Below are positions 1 to 5,230 of a stretch of 5,261 nucleotides of DNA, one piece after another (the first letter of the stretch is position 1; each line of letters starts with the position of its first letter). The stretch is taken from positions 1 through 5,261 of the forward strand of contig VGDN01000082.1 of NCBI GenBank assembly GCA_016869695.1, read 5' to 3'. The notes beneath the pieces were generated by a model that saw only the letters and a list, made by a program, of their open reading frames with translations, was not told the DNA's origin and did not search any database. The translations under genes were made by a program, and so were the position numbers. The DNA comes from Alphaproteobacteria bacterium. Lineage in GTDB: Bacteria; Pseudomonadota; Alphaproteobacteria; Rickettsiales; UBA1997.

Positions 1-70
1 TCTTCAAGAAATAATCCACAATTTCCGCTATTTTCGCCTTAAGGCAAGAATCTTGTCTACATCTATTCAT
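1..70 (-). CDS. Possible 5' fragment of an unidentified gene, cut by the window edge
   Basis: An ATG at 70-68 on the minus strand opens a frame with no stop up to the window edge, giving 23 codons that begin MNRCRQDSCLKAKIAEIVDY. The bases just upstream read ACAAGGG, a possible but very close ribosome binding site. It lies downstream of tsaE in the same orientation, so it would be the next gene of the run. The fragment is too short to assign to a family, and an open frame of this length can occur by chance. Residues 10-22 could form an amphipathic helix, but that says little about function. Confidence 0.3.
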   Translation of the reverse strand, partial: MNRCRQDSCLKAKIAEIVDYFLK

Positions 71-125
71 CCCTTGTAAACAAAGGCTAAAGACCGATTT
101 TCTTTTGCTTACAATCTTCACTCTA

Positions 126-208
126 AATTCACGTGTTTTGCTACTAACTCGTGAATCACCTGATTTTCTAGATTAGATTCACGTGTCTAGGACAAAAACA
201 CGTGAATT
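126..208. repeat. 83-bp imperfect palindrome built from four alternating ATTCACG motifs
   Basis: The heptamer ATTCACG occurs at 127-133 and 177-183 in direct orientation and as CGTGAAT at 150-156 and 201-207 in inverted orientation. The outer arms, 126-140 and 193-208, match at 15 positions with one extra base. The inner arms, 150-157 and 176-183, are perfect, and the centre is TCTAGA (167-172). An alternative fold gives two tandem hairpins, 127-156 and 177-207. The right arm overlaps the last codons and stop of tsaE. The stop codon lies in the loop of the 177-207 hairpin. Confidence 0.75.
177..207 (-). terminator. Hairpin at the end of tsaE, possible weak terminator or 3'-end protector
   Basis: ATTCACGTGT (177-186) and ACACGTGAAT (198-207) form a perfect 10-bp stem around an 11-base loop that contains the tsaE stop codon. 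No run of T follows on the minus strand, so it does not look like a standard Rho-independent terminator. It may stabilise the mRNA 3' end, or it may simply be part of the surrounding repeat. The stem is seen in the sequence; any role is inference. Confidence 0.3.
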
Positions 209-621
209 ACAACTTCACGCCCTTCTTCATTTTCACCAACAGGGATTTTGATTTCGATTTCGTAATGATTTTTAGGCAAAAAATCCGCAGCAATTTCTGG
301 CCACTCAATCAAAGAAATTCCATTTTCTAAAGCAGCGAAGAAGCCAATATTTTCAAGCTCTGCCTGTGATCTGAGGCGGTAGAGATCGAAGTGAGAAACC
401 TCCCCTTTCTTTGTTTGGTAAGAGTAAACCAAGTTAAATGTTGGACTCAGAACTTCTGTCTCGCATTCAAGCAACGAATTAATAAAGTGGCGCGCGAAAA
501 AACTTTTACCAGCACCAAGCGTTCCCTTCAAAGCAAATACATCTCCGACACGTGCCGAGACCGCGATTTCTCTAGCGAGAGCAGCCATTTCTGATTTGGA
601 CTTAAGCGAATATTTTTTCAT
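187..621 (-). CDS. tsaE: tRNA threonylcarbamoyladenosine biosynthesis ATPase TsaE
   Basis: TsaE is the P-loop ATPase that works with TsaB and TsaD in the cytoplasm to make t6A at position 37 of ANN-decoding tRNAs. Counting from a possible TTG at 624, the Walker A loop GTLGAGKS is at residues 34-41, the family motif SPTF at 60-63, the HFDLYRL block at 78-84 and IEWPE at 106-110. Length (144-145 aa) is normal for the family. I place the start at ATG 621; the TTG at 624 is also in frame. A GGTGGAAG stretch at 638-631 sits 6 bases before the TTG and 9 before the ATG, so either could be used. The gene starts inside the 3' end of xth, which suggests translational coupling. The final residues (VIHVFLS) are encoded in one arm of the palindrome at 126-208, so the C-terminus may have been altered by repeat insertion. 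Confidence 0.95.
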   Translation of the reverse strand: MKKYSLKSKSEMAALAREIAVSARVGDVFALKGTLGAGKSFFARHFINSLLECETEVLSPTFNLVYSYQTKKGEVSHFDLYRLRSQAELENIGFFAALENGISLIEWPEIAADFLPKNHYEIEIKIPVGENEEGREVVIHVFLS

Positions 622-1396
622 CAAACACTACTTCCACCGGCACATGATCTGAAGGTTGTTTTTCGCTTCGCCAATCGCGGTAAATTCCGGCCGATCTTAA
701 ATGCGACTTTAGGTTTGGCGTAACCCAGATGTGATCCAAACGACGGCCGCGATCTGCGCCAAGTGGGTCACGAGCACGGTAACTCCACCAGCTGTAAAGC
801 TTCTCCTGCGCGTCAACAAAGTGACGGTGAGTGTCAATCCAACCAAGCGTCTCCTGCAGCCTCACCATCTTTTCTACCTCAATTGGCGTGTGCGAAACAA
901 CAGTAAGCAATTGCTTATGCGACCAAACATCTTGCGATAGCGGCGCAATATTCATGTCGCCAGTAATGATGATTCTTTTGTGTTTTTGTGGGGCAAAGAA
1001 ATCACTCATCCAATCAACAAATTTCAGCTTGTGGTCAAACTTGTCATTGGTCACGACATCAGGAATATCGCCACCCGCCGGTACGTAGAAATTGTGTAGC
1101 GTAACATCTCCAATCTTCGCTGAAATGTGGCGTTTGTGGCCATAATTAAGCACATCAATTTTACTAACCTCTCTCAACGGAAATTTCGAAAGAATCGCTA
1201 CGCCGTTGTAAGATTTTTCGCCGGAGAATTCGACAAATTCAAAACCAAGCGACCTAACCTCAAGCAGCGGAAATTCTAGGTCGGAGACCTTTATTTCTTG
1301 TAGACAAACAACGTCAGGGTTCGCCTGTGTTACAAATTTTTTAAGCAAAGGAAGACGCAGACGCAGCGAATTAATATTCCAGGAAACCAGCTTCAT
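602..1396 (-). CDS. xth: Exodeoxyribonuclease III (AP endonuclease)
   Basis: This is an Mg-dependent exonuclease III of the EEP fold, which cleaves abasic sites and trims 3' ends in base-excision repair. Signatures appear in the expected order: SWNINS (5-10, Asn7), LQEIK (32-36, metal-binding Glu34), YNGVAILSK (63-71), NFYVPAGG (102-109), GDMN (146-149, Asp147 and Asn149), SWWSYRARD (202-210), RRLDHIWV (218-225) and SDHVPV (249-254, the Asp250-His251 catalytic pair). All catalytic residues are present and 264 aa is a usual length. The SWWSYRARD...RGRRLDHIWV stretch resembles alphaproteobacterial enzymes. The start ATG at 1396 overlaps the ispA stop as ATGA and is preceded by GAGGG at 1405-1401, four bases away, so this start is secure. 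The 3' end overlaps tsaE by about 20 bases. The symbol could equally be xthA or exoA. Confidence 0.96.
   Translation of the reverse strand: MKLVSWNINSLRLRLPLLKKFVTQANPDVVCLQEIKVSDLEFPLLEVRSLGFEFVEFSGEKSYNGVAILSKFPLREVSKIDVLNYGHKRHISAKIGDVTLHNFYVPAGGDIPDVVTNDKFDHKLKFVDWMSDFFAPQKHKRIIITGDMNIAPLSQDVWSHKQLLTVVSHTPIEVEKMVRLQETLGWIDTHRHFVDAQEKLYSWWSYRARDPLGADRGRRLDHIWVTPNLKSHLRSAGIYRDWRSEKQPSDHVPVEVVFDEKIFA
631..638 (-). promoter_or_regulatory. Ribosome binding site of tsaE
   Basis: GGTGGAAG on the minus strand lies within the xth codons for its PVEV residues, six bases before a TTG (624-622) and nine before an ATG (621-619). It supports a tsaE start inside xth but does not decide between the two adjacent codons. 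Confidence 0.55.
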
Positions 1397-2295
1397 CTAT
1401 CCCTCGTCACCACAAATTCCGCCAAATCAACCAACAACTTCGCCTTGTCGCCAAAGATTTTTAAATGCGCGATTGATTGCTCACGCAGCAAATCCAATTG
1501 CTTTTGCGCCGCTTCTAAACCAACCAGCGCAACAATGCTGGTATTCTCTTTGGTCCTGTCAGCGGTAGTTCTGACGTGATCCAAAATGTCGTCTCTGATC
1601 TGAAAAGCTAAGCCGAGATCATGCGCAAAATAACGCAAAGCTTTGCGTTCATTTAAGCCAGAACGACCAATCACCGCGCCGCTTTCCGCCGCAACCATAA
1701 ACAACTCACCGGTCTTTAATCTGTGCAGTTTAGCGAGCTCTTCTTTAGAAATTTTTTGCTGCGCTTTTTCTAAATCCATCATCTGCCCACCCGCCATTCC
1801 AACAAATCCTGCCGCTTTTGCGATTATTTTAATTAGCTCACAACGAACCGCTGGATCCTTGTGACACTTAGGCTCAGCCAAGATTTCAAAAGCATAAGTA
1901 AGCAGAGCGTCACCAGCTAAAATAGCCGTCGCCTCGTTGAATTTTTTGTGATTAGAGGGATGGCCGCGACGAAAATCATCATCATCCATTGCCGGCAAAT
2001 CATCATGGATTAACGAATAAACATGAATGAACTCAAGCGCTACAGCCGCATCGATTGAGGATAATACCGACACTCCAAAAATTTGTGCCGATGCCATTAG
2101 TAAAAATGGGCGAATTCTTTTTCCCTCTGACAGTGCGGAATAACGCATCGCCTCCACCAAGCGTGAGTCAGAAAAATCATGCGGCAGCAACTCTGCCATG
2201 CGTTTATGTGTTAGAATCGCACAACCAAGCAGAGATTCGTTTAGGTTATTTTTGAGCATACGAAACTTGTGCAGTTGATTAAACAAAATCGTCAT
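1393..2295 (-). CDS. ispA: Polyprenyl synthetase, probably farnesyl diphosphate synthase
   Basis: A trans-isoprenyl diphosphate synthase that condenses IPP with DMAPP and GPP, probably to farnesyl diphosphate for quinone, undecaprenyl and heme O side chains. Numbered from the first ATG, it has GKRIRP (58-63, diphosphate-binding), the first Asp-rich motif DDLPAMD (98-104) within YSLIHDDLPAMDDDD, LKTGELF (193-199), and the second Asp-rich motif DDILD (235-239). The YSLIHDD context before the first motif matches E. coli-type IspA, which favours C15, but GGPP synthase cannot be excluded. Neither possible start has a clear ribosome binding site. The ATG at 2295 lies within the terminal bases of a palindromic repeat. 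Met13 (ATG at 2259) would place GKRIRP at 46-51, close to its position in E. coli IspA, so the first 12 residues may be spurious or acquired. The 3' end overlaps xth as ATGA. Confidence 0.93.
   Translation of the reverse strand: MTILFNQLHKFRMLKNNLNESLLGCAILTHKRMAELLPHDFSDSRLVEAMRYSALSEGKRIRPFLLMASAQIFGVSVLSSIDAAVALEFIHVYSLIHDDLPAMDDDDFRRGHPSNHKKFNEATAILAGDALLTYAFEILAEPKCHKDPAVRCELIKIIAKAAGFVGMAGGQMMDLEKAQQKISKEELAKLHRLKTGELFMVAAESGAVIGRSGLNERKALRYFAHDLGLAFQIRDDILDHVRTTADRTKENTSIVALVGLEAAQKQLDLLREQSIAHLKIFGDKAKLLVDLAEFVVTRDR
1401..1405 (-). promoter_or_regulatory. Ribosome binding site of xth
   Basis: GAGGG on the minus strand ends four bases before the xth ATG and lies inside the last codons of ispA. 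It fixes the xth start and fits coupled translation across the ATGA overlap. Along with the tsaE site, it is one of only two clear Shine-Dalgarno sequences in the window. Confidence 0.7.
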
Positions 2296-2368
2296 TGCGA
2301 ACCAGGCATGACCTGGTGAAGCAATGCATGTAGATTGCTTTGTCGCGCTTTGCGCTCCTCACAATGAC
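2291..2368. repeat. 78-bp REP-like palindromic element between the exported-protein gene and ispA
   Basis: The element is bounded by inverted ends, GTCATTGCGA (2291-2300) and TCACAATGAC (2359-2368), that match with one difference. Inside are three stems: ACCAGG/CCTGGT (2301-2306 with 2312-2317), AAGCAAT/ATTGCTT (2319-2325 with 2334-2340) and GCGC/GCGC (2345-2348 with 2352-2355). The GTCATTGCGA end followed by GCAAT-containing stems is typical of dispersed palindromic repeats seen in many proteobacterial genomes, alphaproteobacteria included. Its left end supplies the ATG used as the furthest-upstream ispA start. It fills most of the 99-bp gap between the two genes. Confidence 0.85.
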
Positions 2369-2394
2369 ATAACCGGTATAATGATTGCCAAAAC

Positions 2395-3066
2395 TTACTT
2401 CGGTAACGGAATGACTGGCAATCCAGGAATAGCAGGGGCTGCTGGTGAATCTGATTTCTTTTTTTCTGCTTCTTCTTTCGCTTTTTGTTGCTGCAAAAAC
2501 AAAGGCGGAATCTCGACAACTGGCTCTCCTGCAACTGGAGCAGGAGGAGTTGCGGCAGTTGGTTTATCCAACAGTTTTTCAATAACAGATTCCTTACCCG
2601 ACTGAGTTGGCGCCGCCTGATTATTAGCCGCTTCTTGTTTGCTTAGATTTCTGGCCATTTCCGCCTGATCTTCCTTCGCCTCTTCCTCACGCTGCTTCTT
2701 CTCTGCTTCTAACCGCTCCTTCTCTTCAGCGCGCCTAGCATCGAAAATTTTTTTGTAATCACGAAGCGCTACGCATGAATTTTTTTCATCATTCCAACAA
2801 CGAGATTTTCCGCAGTCACAACCAGATGTCACAACTTGTGCGCACATACTAAACTCATCTAACTGTGCCTCACACTCATCCGCACAAGAACTGCCAAAAT
2901 CACGCCAGACACCGATGCTCGCTTCACAATCTGCGCGCCCGTCGAATGTGGTGGAACGAGAGAAGGAGGAGCAAAAAAGCAAAACCAAAATCAGAGTTAT
3001 TTTTGATTTTTGATTTTTTCCAAGTCCCCATTCGGGAGATTTATTGGGGATTTCTGATTTGGTCAT
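2395..3066 (-). CDS. Unrecognised exported protein with an eight-cysteine domain, coiled-coil-like segment and Pro/Ala-rich tail
   Basis: I do not recognise this 223-aa protein. Residues 3-22 are encoded by a palindromic repeat and are polar and basic (ending KNQKSK). A hydrophobic stretch [10 protein letters not shown] (23-32) follows, so 18-38 looks like a signal peptide with possible cleavage after SRS (36-38). LLFC does not fit a good lipobox. The next part holds eight cysteines at 47, 61, 65, 75, 83, 85, 90 and 98, including CADEC, GCDCG and RCW, an even number that suits four disulfides in a small periplasmic or secreted domain. Residues 104-145 are rich in Glu, Lys, Arg and Ala and probably helical or coiled coil. 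Residues 150-223 are low-complexity, rich in Pro, Ala and Gln, with a second charged patch at 194-205. The ATG overlaps the leuB stop as ATGA with no clear ribosome binding site. Function is unknown; a periplasmic adhesive, inhibitor or envelope role is only a guess. Confidence 0.75.
   Translation of the reverse strand: MTKSEIPNKSPEWGLGKNQKSKITLILVLLFCSSFSRSTTFDGRADCEASIGVWRDFGSSCADECEAQLDEFSMCAQVVTSGCDCGKSRCWNDEKNSCVALRDYKKIFDARRAEEKERLEAEKKQREEEAKEDQAEMARNLSKQEAANNQAAPTQSGKESVIEKLLDKPTAATPPAPVAGEPVVEIPPLFLQQQKAKEEAEKKKSDSPAAPAIPGLPVIPLPK
3001..3060. repeat. Palindromic repeat copy A, inside the start of the exported-protein gene
   Basis: The plus strand shows TTTTTGATTTTTGATTTTTT-type flank, then CCAAGTCCCC (3020-3029), GGGAGATTT (3034-3042) and GGGG (3046-3049). 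The core matches copy B at 4150-4205 (CCAAGTCCCC, then GGAGATTT, then a G run), including the preceding GATTTTT. It can fold as an imperfect hairpin with CCAA and CCC paired to GGG and TTGG. It covers codons 3-22 of the exported protein exactly and keeps the frame open. Confidence 0.75.
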
Positions 3067-4148
3067 TGATGGATTTTTTGTAATTTACCCAAAATTGCAT
3101 CACCCATTTGCGAGCAGGAAACGCTTGGCTCTGATGGCTTGGCGATGTCAGCGGTGCGGATACCAACATCTAAAACATTAGCCACTGCTTGCTCGATTGC
3201 CTCCGCCTCTTTCATGAATCCAAAGGAATATTTAAACATCATCGCCACACTCAAAATCGTCGCAATTGGATTGGCGATATCTTTTCCGGCTATGTCTGGC
3301 GCAGATCCGTGGATTGGTTCGTAAAGAGAATATTTTTCGCCAAGAGATGCGGAAGGCAGCATGCCGAGTGAGCCGGTAAGCATCGAAGCCAAGTCGGACA
3401 AGATGTCACCAAACATGTTACCTGTTACCATCACGTCGAACTGCTTAGGATTGCGCACCAACTGCATCGCTGCATTGTCGACATACATATGCGAGAGGGC
3501 GATGTCTGGATAATTTTTTGCGCCAATTTCGGTAACCACTTCGCGCCACATTTCTGTAGTCTCGATGACATTCGCCTTATCGACAGAACAAAGTTTTTTG
3601 CCGCGAATTTTCGCTAAGTCGAAAGCGATTTTGGCGATACGCTCAACTTCTTTTGAGTTGTAGGTCATCGTGTTGACGCCCTGTCTGGTACCGTCTGGCA
3701 AGGTTTTTACAAAACGTGGTTCGCCGAAATAAAGATCGCCAGTGAGCTCGCGGACAATCATGATGTCGAGTCCAGCGACCACTTCGCGTTTCAGAGTTGA
3801 GCTATCGGTTAGCGCATCAAAAACTTTAGCGGGTCGAAAATTGGCAAAAAGTTCTAACTCCTTGCGAATGCCGAGCAGGCCTCGCTCCGGACGATGTTTA
3901 TATTCCAAAGATTCCCACTTAATACCACCAACCGCACCGAGCAAAACCGAGTCAGATTTTTTAGCAAGATCGAGAGTTTCCTGCGGAAATGGCGTTCCAA
4001 CTGCGTCATAAGCGCATCCGCCAAGCAGGGCTGTTTCGGTTTCAAATTTTTTGTCAGTATTTTTGGAGAAGAAATCGAGGACCTTCTTTGCTTGCGCAAC
4101 CACTTCAGGACCAATGCCGTCGCCGGGAAGGAGTAGGATGTGTTTCAT
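3063..4148 (-). CDS. leuB: 3-isopropylmalate dehydrogenase
   Basis: LeuB oxidises and decarboxylates 3-isopropylmalate to 2-oxoisocaproate with NAD+, the third step of leucine synthesis, in the cytoplasm. Family features run in order: GDGIGPEV (9-16), the substrate-arginine region [12 protein letters not shown] (95-106, Arg95 and Arg105), [10 protein letters not shown] (133-142, Arg133 and Tyr140), DKANV (190-194, catalytic Lys191), [10 protein letters not shown] (222-231, Asp224), GDILSDL (247-253, metal-binding Asp248 and Asp252) and the NAD-binding loop [12 protein letters not shown] (277-288). The Asp in SAPDIAG fits NAD rather than NADP use. At 361 aa it is full length. The ATG at 4148 begins the canonical [11 protein letters not shown]. 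No ribosome binding site precedes it; the leader consists of AT-rich repeat. No other leucine gene lies in the window, so leuA, leuC and leuD must be elsewhere if the pathway is complete. Confidence 0.97.
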   Translation of the reverse strand: MKHILLLPGDGIGPEVVAQAKKVLDFFSKNTDKKFETETALLGGCAYDAVGTPFPQETLDLAKKSDSVLLGAVGGIKWESLEYKHRPERGLLGIRKELELFANFRPAKVFDALTDSSTLKREVVAGLDIMIVRELTGDLYFGEPRFVKTLPDGTRQGVNTMTYNSKEVERIAKIAFDLAKIRGKKLCSVDKANVIETTEMWREVVTEIGAKNYPDIALSHMYVDNAAMQLVRNPKQFDVMVTGNMFGDILSDLASMLTGSLGMLPSASLGEKYSLYEPIHGSAPDIAGKDIANPIATILSVAMMFKYSFGFMKEAEAIEQAVANVLDVGIRTADIAKPSEPSVSCSQMGDAILGKLQKIHQ

Positions 4149-4149
4149 T

Positions 4150-4205
4150 AATTTTTGATTTTAAATTTTAGATTTTTGCCAAGTCCCCTTAGGAGATTTG
4201 GGGGG
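4150..4205. repeat. Palindromic repeat copy B, between cyaY and leuB
   Basis: CCAAGTCCCC (4179-4188), TTA, and GGAGATTTGG (4192-4201) form a ten-position stem with a three-base loop, one A·C mismatch and one G·T pair. It is flanked by AT-rich GATTTT/AAATTT sequence on one side and a run of six G on the other. The core is shared with copy A at 3001-3060. It fills nearly all of the 65-bp gap and forms the entire near leader of leuB. No T run follows the hairpin on the minus strand that would make it a convincing terminator. Confidence 0.75.
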
Positions 4206-4213
4206 TTAATATC

Positions 4214-4522
4214 TTAAATTTTCGATTGGAGCTCGGAGAATAATTTTGCTCTTAATCCTTCTCCATTGGCATCCCTCCACTCATTTCTTTCTTCGTCGAA
4301 AGAAAAATAATCGGCGCCGGAAAATGGGGATGAATACCAGATTTTATGATTACCGGAATTTCGATTGATGATATAGGTTTTGTTGTCTGCAATAATCACG
4401 ATTTGCAAAATTCCATCCGCATATTCGACATCAAGCTGCGAATTTTTGTCAGCAGCTTCAACATCATCTGCGAGCCTGATTAGAGCTGATTCACAACGTT
4501 GATAAAAATCTTTTTTAGTCAT
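4214..4522 (-). CDS. cyaY: Bacterial frataxin CyaY (iron-sulfur assembly iron-binding protein)
   Basis: This 102-aa protein fits the frataxin fold of two helices around a sheet. Frataxin binds iron and modulates the cysteine desulfurase-scaffold complex of cytoplasmic Fe-S cluster assembly. Helix 1 (residues 4-25) carries acidic positions D19, D20, E22 and D25 that would form the iron-binding ridge. The sheet follows with LDVEYADGILQIV (30-42), YIINR (50-54), KIWYSSPFSGADYF (60-73) and EWRD (81-84), then helix 2 (89-101). NR followed by IWxSSPxSG is the most conserved part of the family and here resembles mitochondrial and rickettsial frataxins more than E. coli CyaY. No isc or suf gene is adjacent in the window. 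The ATG at 4522 gives the expected N-terminus, although the upstream TCTTCAAA is not a good ribosome binding site. Confidence 0.92.
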   Translation of the reverse strand: MTKKDFYQRCESALIRLADDVEAADKNSQLDVEYADGILQIVIIADNKTYIINRNSGNHKIWYSSPFSGADYFSFDEERNEWRDANGEGLRAKLFSELQSKI

Positions 4523-4538
4523 TTTGAAGATAAAAATG

Positions 4539-4575
4539 GATTGCTTCGACTTTCTTTCGAAAGCATCGCAATGAC
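4539..4575. repeat. Short REP-like hairpin between pdxH and cyaY
   Basis: GATTGCTTCGA (4539-4549) pairs imperfectly with TCGAAAGCA (4557-4565), with one bulged A and a seven-base loop. The element ends TCGCAATGAC (4566-4575). That end is the same as the inverted terminus of the 78-bp element at 2291-2368, and ATTGCTT is shared with its internal stem, so this appears to be a shorter or half copy of the same family. It occupies most of the 61-bp gap between the two genes. Confidence 0.7.
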
Positions 4576-4583
4576 GAACAGGA

Positions 4584-5159
4584 TTACGGATAAATTTTCT
4601 TCACTTCCCACCCACTACCAGCGCGCTCAAACACCTCACGTTTGTGGATACGAAACTCACCTTCTTCCCAAAATTCGATCCGCTTTGGAATAACGCGGAA
4701 GCCTGACCAGAAAGGCGGACGGGGGATTTCTTGATCCCTAAAATCTTCGGAAATTTTCTTAATCCTCTCCTCAAACTCACTCCACTCCTTCATCTCATAC
4801 GATTGCTTGGATGCCCAGGCACCAATCTGACTGCCACGTCGTCGTGAGGCAAAATATTCGTCAGCCTCTTCGAGCGAGACCCTCTCCACCTTACCTTCAA
4901 TGCGGATTTGGCGACCAAGAACTCCCCAATAAAAACACAGCGCGACATTCTGATTATGCGTTAGCTCCTTGCCTTTACGACTGGTCAAATTGGTAAAAAA
5001 ACAAAAACCTCGTTCATCAAATTGTTTTAACAAAATCATTCGCGCCGAAGGACAGCCATTTTCATCAACGGTAGCAAGGCACATGGACGTAGGCTCGACA
5101 ATTGCTTTAGTCTCACAAGCTTTAGTGAGCCAATCGGAAAATTTTGTGAATGGGTTCAT
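4584..5159 (-). CDS. pdxH: Pyridoxine/pyridoxamine 5'-phosphate oxidase
   Basis: PdxH is an FMN-dependent cytoplasmic oxidase that converts pyridoxine or pyridoxamine 5'-phosphate to pyridoxal 5'-phosphate in B6 synthesis and salvage. Conserved blocks are LATVDENGCPSARMILLK (28-45), FFTNLTSRKGKEL (54-66), the FMN-binding FYWGVLGRQIRIEGKVE (76-92), SRRRGSQIGAWASKQS (105-120), PRPPFWSGFRVIPKRIEFW (146-164) and the substrate-phosphate RxH motif at 170-172 (RIH, usually RLH). The tail WEVKKIYP is the usual C-terminus with Lys in place of the common Arg. At 191 aa it is slightly short at the N-terminus, but MNPFTKFSDWL matches the family's normal opening helix, so the ATG at 5159 is credible. AAGAA nine to five bases upstream is a weak ribosome binding site. 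A strong hairpin lies 11 bases before the start codon. Confidence 0.96.
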   Translation of the reverse strand: MNPFTKFSDWLTKACETKAIVEPTSMCLATVDENGCPSARMILLKQFDERGFCFFTNLTSRKGKELTHNQNVALCFYWGVLGRQIRIEGKVERVSLEEADEYFASRRRGSQIGAWASKQSYEMKEWSEFEERIKKISEDFRDQEIPRPPFWSGFRVIPKRIEFWEEGEFRIHKREVFERAGSGWEVKKIYP

Positions 5160-5170
5160 GAATTTCTTAT

Positions 5171-5230
5171 TTTTGATTTTAGATTCTTGATTTGACCAAC
5201 TCTCATCAAATCAGAAATCTAAAATCAAAA
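5171..5230. repeat. Long hairpin upstream of pdxH (25-bp arms, 10-base loop)
   Basis: The arms at 5171-5195 and 5206-5230 are reverse complements at 23 of 25 positions, the two mismatches being adjacent in the middle. The loop is CCAACTCTCA. The arms consist of GATTTTAGATT/AAATCAGAAATC sequence, and AAATCAGAAATC (5208-5219) recurs inverted at 3049-3060 in repeat copy A, so it belongs to the same AT-rich repeat family without the CCAAGTCCCC core. The stem is almost all A-T and has no GC-rich base, so it does not look like a terminator. It would lie in the pdxH leader if transcription starts upstream. Confidence 0.8.

Noticed and set aside
36..45. Perfect 10-bp palindrome GCCTTAAGGC as an operator
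   Set aside because: It lies within the possible coding frame at the left edge, has no second copy and no nearby promoter elements, so a regulatory role is unsupported.
2371..2400. Promoter for ispA around TTGGCA and TATACC on the minus strand
   Set aside because: The two elements are only a few bases apart rather than about 17, and no alternative -35 element fits. No confident promoter was found anywhere in the window.
2292..2582. Minus-strand open frame of 96 codons
   Set aside because: It overlaps the exported-protein gene in another frame and its C-terminal third is a translation of the 78-bp palindromic repeat. It has no domain-like composition.
2324..2605. Plus-strand Gly/Ala-rich open frame starting in the repeat
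   Set aside because: It is the antisense shadow of the Pro/Ala-rich tail of the exported protein. Its composition is explained by that complementarity, and its start lies in the repeat.
3854..4114. Minus-strand open frame inside leuB
   Set aside because: It is an out-of-frame reading of leuB, whose own frame is complete and contains all catalytic motifs.
4179..4201. Rho-independent terminator after cyaY
   Set aside because: The hairpin is present, but no T tract follows it on the minus strand and the same core recurs inside a coding region at 3001-3060, so a repeat is the better reading.
4499..4693. Plus-strand open frame across the cyaY-pdxH gap
   Set aside because: It runs through the start of cyaY, the REP-like hairpin and the antisense of pdxH, and has no recognisable protein features.
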